From: Novosphingobium resinovorum
GTDB lineage: Bacteria > Pseudomonadota > Alphaproteobacteria > Sphingomonadales > Sphingomonadaceae
Length of the DNA stretch: 64,000 nucleotides
Assembly (NCBI RefSeq): GCF_001742225.1
Contig: NZ_CP017075.1
Span: 1,798,001-1,862,000 of the forward strand
Reading direction: 5' to 3'
Part shown: positions 1-11,989 of the stretch, piece by piece
How the letters are laid out: each line of letters opens with the position of its first letter
Numbering within the stretch: the first letter of the stretch is position 1
Translations under genes and position numbers: made by a program
The notes under the pieces: generated by a model
Database searches by the model: none
The model's input: only the letters and a program-made list of their open reading frames with translations
Told to the model about the DNA's origin: nothing

Positions 1-2339
<2,339 letters not shown>

Positions 2340-2366
2340 TGTGGAATGTGCCTCCTGATCCCGCTC

Positions 2367-2394
2367 ATATGGTGTTGCTTATATGCAACACAAG
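2367..2394 (-). promoter_or_regulatory. Candidate sigma-32 (RpoH) promoter of clpB
   Basis: Read on the minus strand, CTTG (2394-2391) is followed after 18 bases by CCATAT (2372-2367), close to the alphaproteobacterial heat-shock pattern CTTG-N17/18-CYTATNT. The spacer is itself a perfect inverted repeat, TGTTGC-6-GCAACA (2373-2390). The site is about 30 bases upstream of the clpB start, as expected for a direct RpoH target. The motif match is seen; its use is inferred. Confidence 0.55.
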
Positions 2395-2611
2395 GGCTGG
2401 GCGCCCGAATTTTTCCTTAGTCGGTGAAATGCCCGAAGTCGTTGATCGGGCGCAACAGGAGCAGGCCGGAGCCGGCTGCCGAGGCAAAGATGGGTGCCCG
2501 TTGCCGATTTGCCAGAGGGCGTTTCGCCGGGGCGGTAAAGCACCCGCCGACCTAGCCCCGCCCGAAGCCCTGCCCTAGCCTTCGCGCGATAACCCCACGG
2601 GAAGAGGCTCA

Positions 2612-3067
2612 ATGGCGAAATTCACACCCCAGCAGGCGGCAGACGTCCTCGCGATCAAGCAGGTGATCTACGAGTGGGGCGACGAACTCGACATCCACAA
2701 CGGCCTGAAGATGCGCGAGACCGACTGCCTCGCCGAAGATGTGCGCTACAACGTCGGCGGCCAGTGGCGCGAGGGGCTGGCGGCGGTCGAGGCGTTCTAC
2801 AAGGGCCGCGCCGAGACCATGAAGGCGGGCGCCGGCCTCATGACCATGCGCCACATCATCACCTCGCTGCGGGTCGGTTTCGAGGGCGAGGACCATGCGA
2901 AAGTCGGCTACCTGCTGGTGTTCTTCGCGGCGCTGGGCGACGGGCCTTTCGACAAGTACTGCGACCCGCTCGCGGTCGCCGACGTGAAGATGGAATGCCG
3001 CCGCGATGCCGATGGCGAGTGGCGGATCTCGCTGTTCGATTCGGGGCAGATCTTCAAGCGGGGGTAA
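2612..3067 (+). CDS. SnoaL-like / NTF2-fold protein
   Basis: A 151-residue single-domain protein of the SnoaL-like (NTF2 fold) superfamily. Such proteins form a cone-shaped alpha+beta barrel and serve as small-molecule isomerases, hydrolases or polyketide cyclases, or have no known substrate. The N-terminal helix, the W-R-E-G segment followed by an F-Y helix, the MTMRHIITSL strand and the C-terminal W-R-I-S-L strand are typical. It starts at an ATG preceded by AGAGG four to five bases away. There is no signal peptide. It stands alone, transcribed away from clpB, and nothing in the context fixes a substrate. The fold is likely; the function is unknown. Confidence 0.75.
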   Translation: MAKFTPQQAADVLAIKQVIYEWGDELDIHNGLKMRETDCLAEDVRYNVGGQWREGLAAVEAFYKGRAETMKAGAGLMTMRHIITSLRVGFEGEDHAKVGYLLVFFAALGDGPFDKYCDPLAVADVKMECRRDADGEWRISLFDSGQIFKRG

Positions 3068-3085
3068 AGCACCTTCGTCGCCGGT

Positions 3086-3129
3086 GACTTGCTCCGGGAT
3101 CGCTGGCGGTCTTCGGGCAGTGGGTGGCT
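3086..3129 (+). repeat. Truncated, diverged copy of the 114 bp inverted-end repeat (family B)
   Basis: GACTTGCTCCGGGATCGC matches the left end of the intact copy at 11390-11503 at 17 of 18 bases. The following bases resemble the body of the other intact copy (59950-60063), including a GTCTT block and a GTGGGTGGCTG block. The right inverted end is missing, so this looks like a decayed half element. Confidence 0.4.
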
Positions 3130-3132
3130 GAT

Positions 3133-3256
3133 GGGGCTTCGACAGGCTCAGCCTGAGCGGATTTGAGAGCGGGTCTCCTGTTCCTGCTCAATTAGCTCGG
3201 ACAGGTTTTCAAAGCAGTTTTCCAATTCCCGCTCAGGCTGAGCTTGTCGAAGCCCC
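3133..3256. repeat. Dispersed inverted repeat, family A, copy 1
   Basis: The left arm GGGGCTTCGACAGGCTCAGC (3133 on) is mirrored by a right arm ending in GAGCTTGTCGAAGCCCC (to 3256), separated by about 68 unique bases. The same arms occur at 10875-10953, 53243-53333 and 55561-55635. It sits between two plus-strand genes. It could fold into a long stem or be a non-autonomous mobile element. Confidence 0.85.
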
Positions 3257-3334
3257 CACTGCATGCACGAAAGCCGGAAGTGCGCGTAAAGTTTGCCGCT
3301 GGCCACGCCGAAACAAGCTGCTAACCTCCCGCTC

Positions 3335-6265
3335 ATGCGATCCGTATCCACGTCGAGCCTGAGCGCTCTCGCCGCCGCCCTTCTCCTCTCCGCCTGCGCT
3401 GCCGCCCCCTCCGGCAGGCCTGTCGCCAGCACGCCGACGGCGCCGCCTGCACCGGAGGCCGCACCGCCTCGGCCCGCCGCCGCATCGCCGCAGGAACTGG
3501 TCGCCAAAGTCGACATCCCCTACGACAAGTTCGTCCTCGCCAACGGCCTCACCACCATCGTCCACACCGACCGCAAGGCGCCGATCGTGGGCGTCACGCT
3601 CTACTACAAGGTCGGCTCCAAGAACGAGCCGCGCGGCAAGACCGGCTTCGCGCACTTGTACGAGCACCTGTTCTTCGGCGGCTCATCCAACGTGCCCAAC
3701 TTCGACATTCCGCTGGAAGCGGCCGGGTCCACCTCGACCAACGGCTCCACCTGGTACGATCGCACCAACTACATCGAGACGGTGCCGACCGGCGCGCTCG
3801 ACCTTGCGCTGTTCATGGAGAGCGACCGCATGGGGGCGCTGCTCCCCGCCGTCACGCAGGACAAGCTCAACAAGCAGCGCGGCGTCGTCCAGAACGAGAA
3901 GCGGCAGGGCGACAACCAGCCCTACGGCCTCGCCGAATATGCGGTGGCCGAGGGCCTGTTCCCGGTCGGCCACCCCTATCACCACTCGACGATCGGCTCG
4001 ATGGCCGACCTAGACGCCGCCAGCCTGACCGACGTGCGCAAGTGGTTCACCGACCATTACGGCCCCAACAACGTCGTCCTCGTCCTCTCGGGCGACATCG
4101 ACGCGGCGACCGCGAAGCCCAAGGTCGAGAAGTGGTTCGGCGCGATCCCGAAGGGGCCTGAAGTCGCCCCCGTCGCGGCCGGGCCGGTCACCCTGTCCGC
4201 GCCGATCTCGCGCGACCTGACCGATCAGGTGCCGACCGTGCGCCTCAGCCGCGACTGGAGCGGCCCCGGGCTCAACGATGCGGACGCCGCCGCCCTGCGC
4301 ATCGGCATGCACATCCTCGGCGGCCTCGCCAGCTCACGGCTGGACAACGAACTGGTGCGCGGGCAGCAGCTTGCCGTCTCCGTCACCGCCTCTGCCCAGA
4401 CGTTCGAGCAGGCCAGCTTCCTCGACGCCTCGATGGACGTGAAGCCCGGCGTCCAGCGCGCCAAGGCCGAAGCCGCGCTCGACAAAGTCATCGCCGATTT
4501 CGTCGCCAAGGGGCCGAGCGAGGACGAAGTGCGCCGCGCTGTCACCTCCATCCTGTCGAGCGAGATCGGCGGGCTGGAGCAGGTCGGCGGCTTCTCCGGC
4601 AAGGGCGCGACCCTCGCCGAAGGGCAAGTCTATTCGAACGATCCGGCCAAGTACAAGGCGGACCTGCAGGCCATCGCCGCGCTGACGCCCGACGCCGTGC
4701 GCACCGCGATGTCCAGGTGGCTCGGCCGCCCGGTCTATAAGATCGCGGTGGTGCCGGGTGCACGCACCGAGGACGGCGCGAAGATGGGCGGCTGGGGTGA
4801 CGAAGCCGCCAACCCGCCCGCAGCGGCAGGCAAGGCCGCCAAAGCCCCAAAGCTCGCCCCCGCGCCCAGGCGCAGTGCGCCGCCGGTCGCACCGGTCAGC
4901 GCCCTCGCCTTCCCGGCGATCGAGCGCACCACGCTCTCGAACGGCATCCCCGTCACGCTGGCGCGGCGGACCACGGTGCCCAAGCTGGTCCTGTCGATCG
5001 ACTTCGACGCCGGGTACGCGGCCGATGCGCTCGACACGCCGGGCACGCAGGGGCTGATGCTCGGCATGCTCGAGGAAGGCACCAAGACCCGCAACGCCAC
5101 CCAGATCGCCGAGGAACAGGAGCGCCTCGGCGCCTCGATCGGCACCGGTGCCAGCCTCGACACCAGCAGCCTGACGCTGAGTGCGCTCAGCGACAACCTC
5201 GCGCCCTCGCTGGCGCTGGCCTCCGACGTGCTGCTGCATCCGGCTTTCGCGCAGGCCGACTTCGATCGCGCGCGCGGACAGGCGCAGGCCGAACTGGCGC
5301 AGGCTCAATCGACGCCAAGCGCGCTGGCCTCGCGTACGATGAGCGGCGAACTCTTCGGCACTCATCCTTATGCCCAGCCCGGCGACGGCCTCGGCAGCGA
5401 TACCGCGCTCGCCGCCCTCACGCCCGAGGCGCTGCGCGCCGCCCATGCCAAGTGGCTGCGCCCCGACCTCGCGCGGATCACCGTGGTCGGCGACGTGACC
5501 ATGGAGCAGCTCAAGCCGCTGCTGGAAAAGGCGTTCGGCGGCTGGAAGGCCCCGGCCGCACCCAAGCCGGTGAAATCGCTCGACACCGCGACGCCCGCAC
5601 CCGCATCGCGCGTAGTGCTGATCGACCGGCCGAACTCGCCGCAGTCGGTGATCCTCGCCGGGCGGGTGCTGCCGCTGACCGGCCGCACGCCGAACGAGGA
5701 ATCGCTGATGCTGGCGAACGACGTCGTCGGCAACGGCTTCCTTTCGCGCCTGAACCTCGACATTCGCGAGGAAAAGGGCTGGAGCTACGGCGTACGCTCG
5801 GGCATCAGCCAAGCGACGGGGCCGGTGACGATGCAGGTCATGGCGCCCGTGCAGGCCGACCGCACGGGCGATTCGATCCGCGCCATCATCGCCGACATGA
5901 GCGCCCTGCCGACGAAGCAGCCGATTTCGGCCGAGGAGTACCAGCGCGTCACCGACGGCGCGATCCGCAGCTTGCCCAACGACTTCGAGACGAATGCGCA
6001 AGTGCTCGCCGCCATCGTCAAGAACGACCGGCTGGGACGGCCTGAAGATTACTATGTGAAGCTCGCGCAGACCTATCGCGGCATCGACGCGAAGCGGATC
6101 GGCGGCGCGGCGGCGCAGTATCTGCAGCCCGCCGACTTGACCTGGGTGATCGTCGGCGACCGCAAGATCGTGGAACCGCAGCTCAAGGCCCTGGGTTTGC
6201 CCGTGGAGGTCCGCCCCGCACCCAGCGTCGCGGGCGAGAACGAGAGCGAAGGAGCTTCCGAATGA
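3335..6265 (+). CDS. M16 zinc metallopeptidase lipoprotein with two fused M16 units
   Basis: Predicted periplasm-facing lipoprotein of 976 residues in the insulinase/pitrilysin (M16) family. The ATG at 3335 gives a lipoprotein signal with lipobox LLSAC (Cys21); a start 42 bases upstream is possible but adds an unsuited extension. A Pro/Ala-rich linker follows. The first M16 unit carries the inverted zinc motif HLYEH (residues 107-111) and the downstream QNE third ligand. After an Ala/Pro-rich hinge near residue 500 a second M16 unit (FPAIERTTLSNGIPV on) has no HxxEH and should be structural, as in split M16B pairs whose two subunits are here one chain. It probably degrades peptides in the envelope. 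The next gene overlaps its stop codon. Confidence 0.93.
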   Translation: MRSVSTSSLSALAAALLLSACAAAPSGRPVASTPTAPPAPEAAPPRPAAASPQELVAKVDIPYDKFVLANGLTTIVHTDRKAPIVGVTLYYKVGSKNEPRGKTGFAHLYEHLFFGGSSNVPNFDIPLEAAGSTSTNGSTWYDRTNYIETVPTGALDLALFMESDRMGALLPAVTQDKLNKQRGVVQNEKRQGDNQPYGLAEYAVAEGLFPVGHPYHHSTIGSMADLDAASLTDVRKWFTDHYGPNNVVLVLSGDIDAATAKPKVEKWFGAIPKGPEVAPVAAGPVTLSAPISRDLTDQVPTVRLSRDWSGPGLNDADAAALRIGMHILGGLASSRLDNELVRGQQLAVSVTASAQTFEQASFLDASMDVKPGVQRAKAEAALDKVIADFVAKGPSEDEVRRAVTSILSSEIGGLEQVGGFSGKGATLAEGQVYSNDPAKYKADLQAIAALTPDAVRTAMSRWLGRPVYKIAVVPGARTEDGAKMGGWGDEAANPPAAAGKAAKAPKLAPAPRRSAPPVAPVSALAFPAIERTTLSNGIPVTLARRTTVPKLVLSIDFDAGYAADALDTPGTQGLMLGMLEEGTKTRNATQIAEEQERLGASIGTGASLDTSSLTLSALSDNLAPSLALASDVLLHPAFAQADFDRARGQAQAELAQAQSTPSALASRTMSGELFGTHPYAQPGDGLGSDTALAALTPEALRAAHAKWLRPDLARITVVGDVTMEQLKPLLEKAFGGWKAPAAPKPVKSLDTATPAPASRVVLIDRPNSPQSVILAGRVLPLTGRTPNEESLMLANDVVGNGFLSRLNLDIREEKGWSYGVRSGISQATGPVTMQVMAPVQADRTGDSIRAIIADMSALPTKQPISAEEYQRVTDGAIRSLPNDFETNAQVLAAIVKNDRLGRPEDYYVKLAQTYRGIDAKRIGGAAAQYLQPADLTWVIVGDRKIVEPQLKALGLPVEVRPAPSVAGENESEGASE

Positions 6266-6567
6266 CCGTTGCCGGCACGTACGACTGCGTCACCAATACC
6301 CCGCTGGGCCGCCAGAAGGGCGTCCTCACCATCGAGCCCGGAGCAGGCGACAGCTTCTCCGGGAACATCACCGGCGACCTTGGCAGCATGGACGTGACCA
6401 ACGGCCGCATTGCCGGGCAGACCCTGACGTGGTCGATGAAGATGACCCTGCCGATGCCGATGGACCTCGACTGTTCCGCGACGGTCGAGGGCGATGCGCT
6501 GACGGGGACGGTAAAGGCCGGGATGTTCGGCGCGATGGAACTGACGGGAACGCGGCGCGCGGGCTGA
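6262..6567 (+). CDS. Small conserved-type protein of unknown function
   Basis: A 101-residue protein whose ATG overlaps the stop of the M16 peptidase gene (ATGA), so the two are almost certainly translationally coupled. It has no signal peptide or membrane segment. The chain alternates short beta strands (TYDCVTNTPLG, KGVLTIEP, FSGNITGD, LTWSMKM, LTGTVKAG, MELTGTR), suggesting a small beta-barrel or lipocalin-like sheet. The two Cys residues are far apart. I do not recognise a named family. Coupling suggests a role alongside the peptidase, but this is inference. Confidence 0.75.
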   Translation: MTVAGTYDCVTNTPLGRQKGVLTIEPGAGDSFSGNITGDLGSMDVTNGRIAGQTLTWSMKMTLPMPMDLDCSATVEGDALTGTVKAGMFGAMELTGTRRAG

Positions 6568-6889
6568 GCCATCACACCACACTCGTCCCCTACTTTCCCC
6601 TCGTCATTGCGTGCGAATACTTCCGGAAAACTGCAAAGGCCCGACACCGCGCGCTCCACTGTGGCGCAATGCCGGGCCCCCTCACCCCCCCAGGTGAGCT
6701 CGTGCAGCGCACGGAGCCAGATGCCCCGCGTCGCCGAATGCGCGGACGATGCCCCTTGGGCACGCCAGCGCGAAATTGTTGGAAAGACCCCCCCGGTCTT
6801 CGCGCAATCGATAGCACCGGGAATTGCGAATACAAGCGGATTATTGCGAACAGTCCCTTCCCGGGACAACAAGAGTTGCACAGCGGACA
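6568..6889. other. Intergenic stretch without a gene; possible structured RNA
   Basis: No convincing protein frame lies here. There are nested pairings: GGCCCG near 6649 with CGGGCC near 6690 enclosing a GCGC/GCGC stem, and CTCACC with GGTGAG across a C-rich loop near 6680-6700. The 3' part (6800-6870) is AT-richer. It could hold a small RNA or just the leader and trailer of the flanking genes. Confidence 0.3.
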
Positions 6890-6891
6890 CA

Positions 6892-6931
6892 AAAAAGCCG
6901 CCGGACCGAAGAAACGGCACGGCGGCTTTTT
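6892..6931 (-). terminator. Intrinsic terminator of gatB
   Basis: AAAAAGCCGCC (6892-6902) and GGCGGCTTTTT (6921-6931) pair across an 18-base loop, 19 bases past the gatB stop. The A-tract/T-tract arrangement works in both directions, so it can also stop transcripts from the left. Confidence 0.85.
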
Positions 6932-6949
6932 CGTGAGGCTTGTTAAGCG

Positions 6950-8452
<1,503 letters not shown>

Positions 8453-8453
8453 C

Positions 8454-8864
8454 TCAAGCCTTACTTGTGTCGATGTACGGGTCGATCAAGTCGACCTCGG
8501 GAAAATACGTCGCGAACCCCTTACGGTCCCGCGTGACAATAGGCCAGCCCCGGTTCGCCGCCTGCGCGCCGATCAGGAAATCGGACAGGATGCTGGTGCG
8601 GACGCCGCCGTTGCGCCGGTATTGCCTGTATGCCGTTCCGGCCCGGTGGCAATCGGCCAGAGAAAGCCGCGCCGTATTCAGCCCGAAGCCGTTCAGCAGG
8701 TCTGCAACGTCCTGCGCGGAGGCATAATTGCCGGAAATCTCGGCGAAGATGATCTCGTTGACGAACAGGTCGCTTGCCGCGCCCAGATCGGCGATCCGCT
8801 GGTGGAAATAGTCGGGAGCGCGGTTGCCGAGCATGTCGATGACGACATTCGAATCGAAGATCAC
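8454..8864 (-). CDS. vapC: VapC-type PIN-domain toxin
   Basis: A 136-residue PIN-domain ribonuclease of the type II toxin class, expected to cleave tRNA or other RNA when free of antitoxin. Acidic active-site positions are present: Asp4 in IFDSNVVID, the Glu in FAEIS, the Asp in SDFLIGAQA and the Asp in [14 protein letters not shown]. The GTG start overlaps the stop of the upstream antitoxin gene (GTGA). The stop is one base before gatB. No frameshift is seen, so the toxin should be active. The RNA target cannot be told from sequence. Confidence 0.92.
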   Translation of the reverse strand: MIFDSNVVIDMLGNRAPDYFHQRIADLGAASDLFVNEIIFAEISGNYASAQDVADLLNGFGLNTARLSLADCHRAGTAYRQYRRNGGVRTSILSDFLIGAQAANRGWPIVTRDRKGFATYFPEVDLIDPYIDTSKA

Positions 8865-9148
8865 ACTTCCGGCCCGTCGCCGCGCATCATGCGCTGGTAT
8901 TCGAGCCCGTCCATGTCCGGATCCAGCGCCTTGCCCGCAAATTTCGCTCGCGTTTCGTGCAGGCGGCCCAGAAATGCTTCCTTGCGCGCTTCGATCCGCG
9001 CCGGATCGTCGGCACGGATGATGCGGGCATTGCCGTCGCCGTCCAACTCGAAGGCCACCGCCTGACCGGGCTTGAGGCCCAGCGCATCGCGGATGTCCTT
9101 GGGCACCGTAACCTGGCCCTTGACCGTCATGTTGGACTCGAACTTCAC
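8861..9148 (-). CDS. vapB: AbrB/SpoVT-type (VapB) antitoxin
   Basis: An antitoxin of about 95 residues with an N-terminal swapped-hairpin AbrB DNA-binding domain (MTVKGQVTVPKDIRDALGLKPG) and a charged C-terminal tail that would wrap the PIN toxin. It should both neutralise the toxin and repress its own promoter. I chose the GTG at 9148, preceded by GAGAGG 13 bases away. The internal ATG at 9130, giving 89 residues, is the alternative. A longer in-frame extension to 9328 is Arg-rich and unlikely. It overlaps the toxin gene by four bases. Confidence 0.88.
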   Translation of the reverse strand: MKFESNMTVKGQVTVPKDIRDALGLKPGQAVAFELDGDGNARIIRADDPARIEARKEAFLGRLHETRAKFAGKALDPDMDGLEYQRMMRGDGPEV

Positions 9149-9158
9149 GGCGGAAGTA

Positions 9159-9365
9159 TTACCTCTCGCCCGCATTACCGTCAACGCAGCGACTGGGCCG
9201 ATGCCTCCGTTTCGGACGTAGGAACCCATGGCGCGAGCGGGGCGGCGCGTCCGCCTTCGCAGGCGCCTCACGCCGCCGCGCGGCCTTTTCGCGCGAGGGC
9301 CGCGCGAACAGGTCGCCCAGCCCTTCAATGACTGAGACGACCAGTTCGAACCAGCTTACCACCAC
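9159..9365 (-). CDS. Possible small ORF between gatA and vapB
   Basis: A 68-codon frame whose GTG start overlaps the gatA stop and which ends 10 bases before the vapB start, so it would fit the operon. The first 25 residues form a hydrophobic or amphipathic segment ([19 protein letters not shown]); the rest is Arg/Pro-rich and looks non-native. It may be a real small membrane-associated peptide, the remnant of one, or only an open frame in GC-rich DNA. I do not recognise a family. Confidence 0.3.
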   Translation of the reverse strand: MVVSWFELVVSVIEGLGDLFARPSREKAARRREAPAKADAPPRSRHGFLRPKRRHRPSRCVDGNAGER

Positions 9366-10840
9366 TTCTCCGGCTTCGCCGCAAACGCCGCGCGGCCTTC
9401 GATGGCCAGCCCTGCGTTCAGCACGCCCTGCTCATCGAGCGGGCGGCCGATGATCTGGAGACCCAGCGGCAGCCCCTGCGCGTCGAGGCCGGCCGGCACC
9501 GACATGGCAGGCAGGCCCGCCAGCGACGCCGGGACCGTGAACACGTCGTTGAGGTACATCGCGATCGGGTCTTCGTTGCTTTCGCCAAGGGCAAAGGCGG
9601 CGCTCGGCGCGGTCGGGGTCAGGAGGACGTCGACCTGCTCGAACGCCTTCGTGAAGTCCTGCGAGATCAGCGCACGCACCTTCTGCGCCTTGGTATAATA
9701 GGCGTCGTAGAAGCCCGCCGACAGCACGTAAGTGCCGATCAGGATGCGGCGCTTGACCTCGGCCCCGAAACCGTCGGCGCGGGTGGCGGCGTACATGTCC
9801 TGCAGTCCCGCACCGTCGGGCAGGTCGCGCAGGCCGTAACGCACGCCGTCATAGCGCGCGAGGTTGGACGAGGCTTCGGCAGGCGCGATGATGTAGTAGG
9901 TCGCCAGCGCGTACTGCGTGTGCGGCAGCGAGACTTCGACCACTTCGGCGCCCGCGTCCTTGAGCCAGGCGATGCCCTGCTCCCAGATCGCCTCGATCTC
10001 GGCGGGCATGCCCTCGACGCGGTATTCCTTCGGGATGCCGACCTTCTTGCCCTTGAGGTCGCCCGACAGAGCGGCGGTCCAGTCCGGCACCGGCAGATTC
10101 AGGCTGGTCGCGTCCTTGGGGTCGAACCCGGCCATGCTTTCCAGCAGGATCGCGCAGTCGGTCACGTCGCGCGCCATGGCGCCCGCCTGGTCGAGCGAGC
10201 TGGCATAGGCCACCACGCCCCAGCGCGAACAGCGCCCGTAAGTCGGCTTGATGCCGGTGGTGCCGGTGTAGGCGGCGGGCTGGCGGATCGAGCCGCCGGT
10301 GTCTGTGCCGGTGGCGGCAGGCACGAGCCGCGCCGCGATCGCCGCCGAGGAACCGCCCGAGGAGCCGCCCGCCGTCAGCGGCGCATTGCTGCCAGGCCGG
10401 CGCCAGGGCGACACGACCGAGCCGAAATGGCTGCTCTCGTTCGAAGAGCCCATCGCGAACTGGTCGAGGTTGAGCTTGCCCAGCAGGCCCGCGCCCGCAT
10501 CCCACAGCTTCTGCGAGACGGTCGATTCGTACTGCGGCACGAAACCTTCGAGGATGTGGCTGGCGGCGGTGGTCTGCACGCCGTTGGTGGTGAACAGGTC
10601 CTTCATGCCGATGGGCACGCCGCCCATGGGACCGAGCGCTTCGCCGGCGGCGCGCTTGGCGTCGATGGTCTTCGCGGCGGCGATCGCGTGATCGGGGGTG
10701 GCGACGATGAAGGCGTTCAGCGCGTCCTGCGCCGCCGCGACGTTGGCGTTGAACGCCTCGGCCACTTCGACGGCGGAGAAAGTTCCGGCGGCGACGCCGT
10801 CGCGGATGGCGGCTACGCCAAGGTCGGTAATGTCAGTCAT
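9356..10840 (-). CDS. gatA: Asp-tRNA(Asn)/Glu-tRNA(Gln) amidotransferase subunit A
   Basis: A 494-residue amidase-signature enzyme that releases ammonia from glutamine for GatB. The Ser-cisSer-Lys triad is visible: Lys near residue 79 ([10 protein letters not shown]), Ser in [13 protein letters not shown] and the nucleophile Ser in [13 protein letters not shown]. The start is the ATG at 10840 (MTDITDLG). A longer in-frame start at 10927 would translate an intergenic repeat and is rejected. It is separated from gatC by 134 bases that hold a dispersed inverted repeat (family A copy 2), unusual inside an operon. Confidence 0.98.
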   Translation of the reverse strand: MTDITDLGVAAIRDGVAAGTFSAVEVAEAFNANVAAAQDALNAFIVATPDHAIAAAKTIDAKRAAGEALGPMGGVPIGMKDLFTTNGVQTTAASHILEGFVPQYESTVSQKLWDAGAGLLGKLNLDQFAMGSSNESSHFGSVVSPWRRPGSNAPLTAGGSSGGSSAAIAARLVPAATGTDTGGSIRQPAAYTGTTGIKPTYGRCSRWGVVAYASSLDQAGAMARDVTDCAILLESMAGFDPKDATSLNLPVPDWTAALSGDLKGKKVGIPKEYRVEGMPAEIEAIWEQGIAWLKDAGAEVVEVSLPHTQYALATYYIIAPAEASSNLARYDGVRYGLRDLPDGAGLQDMYAATRADGFGAEVKRRILIGTYVLSAGFYDAYYTKAQKVRALISQDFTKAFEQVDVLLTPTAPSAAFALGESNEDPIAMYLNDVFTVPASLAGLPAMSVPAGLDAQGLPLGLQIIGRPLDEQGVLNAGLAIEGRAAFAAKPEKWW

Positions 10841-10874
10841 GCTGCATTCCAGATTTTGTGTGCTGCCCGTGCTT

Positions 10875-10953
10875 GCTTCGACAAGCTCAGCATGAGCGGG
10901 GATAGATTCAAAGTCTCTCTCCCCCAACTCCGCTCATCTGCGAGCTTGTCGAA
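10875..10953. repeat. Dispersed inverted repeat, family A, copy 2
   Basis: GCTTCGACAAGCTCAGCATG with its mirrored arm GCGAGCTTGTCGAAG (to 10953) lies between gatC and gatA. Read through by the gatA frame it would encode AHAELVEAS, a peptide artefact of this repeat. It may attenuate or stabilise the operon transcript. Confidence 0.85.
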
Positions 10954-10974
10954 GGATCGGGATAATCCAAAGGC

Positions 10975-11277
10975 TTACTCGATCACCTTGGGCACGCCGA
11001 AGAAGCCGTGCTGCGCGGCGGGCGCATTGGCCAGCACCGCGTCGCGCTTGTCGCCGCCGGTCAGCGGGTCGGCGTCGATCACGTCGTCGCGCAGGCGCAG
11101 GGTATTGGGGATCACGGCGGTCATCGGCTCGACACCGTCGGTGTCGACCTGTCCGAGTTGCTCCACCCAAGCGAGGATGCCGTTCAGTTCGGGCACCATG
11201 GCCTCGAGTTCCTGCTCGCTCACCTTGATGCGCGCGAGACTGGCGATCTTCGCCACGGTTGCGGTATCGACCGACAT
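10975..11277 (-). CDS. gatC: Asp-tRNA(Asn)/Glu-tRNA(Gln) amidotransferase subunit C
   Basis: The 100-residue GatC, a small helical protein that wraps around the GatA-GatB interface and holds the complex together. The N-terminal [16 protein letters not shown] segment, the [21 protein letters not shown] core and the LRDDV motif are diagnostic, and the C-terminus [10 protein letters not shown] is the usual ending. The ATG at 11277 gives the normal length; an upstream start adding 18 residues is poor. It is the first gene of the operon, and the promoter should lie in 11278-11389. Confidence 0.96.
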   Translation of the reverse strand: MSVDTATVAKIASLARIKVSEQELEAMVPELNGILAWVEQLGQVDTDGVEPMTAVIPNTLRLRDDVIDADPLTGGDKRDAVLANAPAAQHGFFGVPKVIE

Positions 11278-11389
11278 GGCTTTTTTGTCCCTTGGCCTTT
11301 TTACGGTTGAGCCCGCCGCGCATGGAAGCACGGCGGGCGGAAATTCGATAGCGGTGCGCTAGCAGCGGGGCGACGCGGCTTCAAGCGTG

Positions 11390-11503
11390 CGTCGTCCCGG
11401 ACTTGCTCCGGGACCGCAGACCGTGAACAGCCCACCTGACCGCGCGCGCTGCAAGGCCGCGCCTAAAGACAGCCACCGGTCCCGGATCAAGTCCGGGACG
11501 ACG
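11390..11503. repeat. 114 bp element with inverted ends (family B, copy 1)
   Basis: The left end CGTCGTCCCGGACTTGCTCC and the right end GGATCAAGTCCGGGACGACG are mirror images. The interior includes CCGTGAACAGCCCACCT and CCTAAAGACAGCCACCGG. A second copy of exactly the same length lies at 59950-60063 in the opposite orientation. It sits between gatC and the FKBP genes, where its stem could also act as a transcription barrier. Confidence 0.9.
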
Positions 11504-11506
11504 TAT

Positions 11507-11989
11507 TTACTGCGCGGGCTTGGCCGCCTCGCCCTGCTGCTGGGCCGCCTGGGCCTGAGCCTGCATCTGCGCCATCATCGCCTGGATTTCCTCAGGCGTC
11601 TTGAAGTCGAGCAGGTCGATCTCGAAGACCAGCGTGGAATTCGCCGGGATCGGGCCGGATGCTTCGGGACCGTAGCCCAGTTCGGGCGGAATGGTCAGGC
11701 GATAACGCCCGCCACGCTCCATCTGGAGCAACCCTTGCGCAAAGCCGGGGACGACTTCGTCCAGCGCCATCGGCATCTGCTCGTTCTGGTCGAACACGGT
11801 GCCGTCCTGCAGCATGCCCTTGTAGTTGATGAGCACATAGCCATGCTCGGGCGGCTTGCCGCCGGTCCCGGCCTTGATCGCCTCGACCTTTACCTGCGGA
11901 GCCGCAGGCGTCGCCGCCGGAACGGCAGCTTGGGCGAACACCGCCGAGGGCGCTGCCACGAGGAGCAGCGCCGCGATCGCTGACTTCAC
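11507..11989 (-). CDS. FKBP-type peptidyl-prolyl isomerase, exported (second of pair)
   Basis: A 160-residue periplasmic FKBP prolyl isomerase. The GTG start at 11989 overlaps the stop of the upstream FKBP gene (GTGA), so it is translationally coupled. The signal peptide is KSAIAALLLVAAPSAVFA with cleavage after AFA. The single FKBP domain holds VLINYKGMLQDGTVFDQ, the VVPGFAQGLLQMERGGRYRLTIPPELGYGP core and the FEIDLLDF closing strand. A Gln/Ala/Met-rich tail of about 30 residues (MMAQMQAQAQAAQQQG) follows. It probably helps fold envelope proteins. A start codon search limited to ATG would miss this gene. Confidence 0.93.
   Translation of the reverse strand: MKSAIAALLLVAAPSAVFAQAAVPAATPAAPQVKVEAIKAGTGGKPPEHGYVLINYKGMLQDGTVFDQNEQMPMALDEVVPGFAQGLLQMERGGRYRLTIPPELGYGPEASGPIPANSTLVFEIDLLDFKTPEEIQAMMAQMQAQAQAAQQQGEAAKPAQ

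Noticed and set aside
6640..6760. SRP or 6S RNA gene
   Set aside because: The conserved SRP loop is absent and I could not fit a full 6S fold; kept only as a general structured-RNA candidate.
10841..10927. Longer N-terminus of gatA
   Set aside because: The extension translates a family A repeat (AHAELVEAS); homologues begin at MTDIT-like residues.
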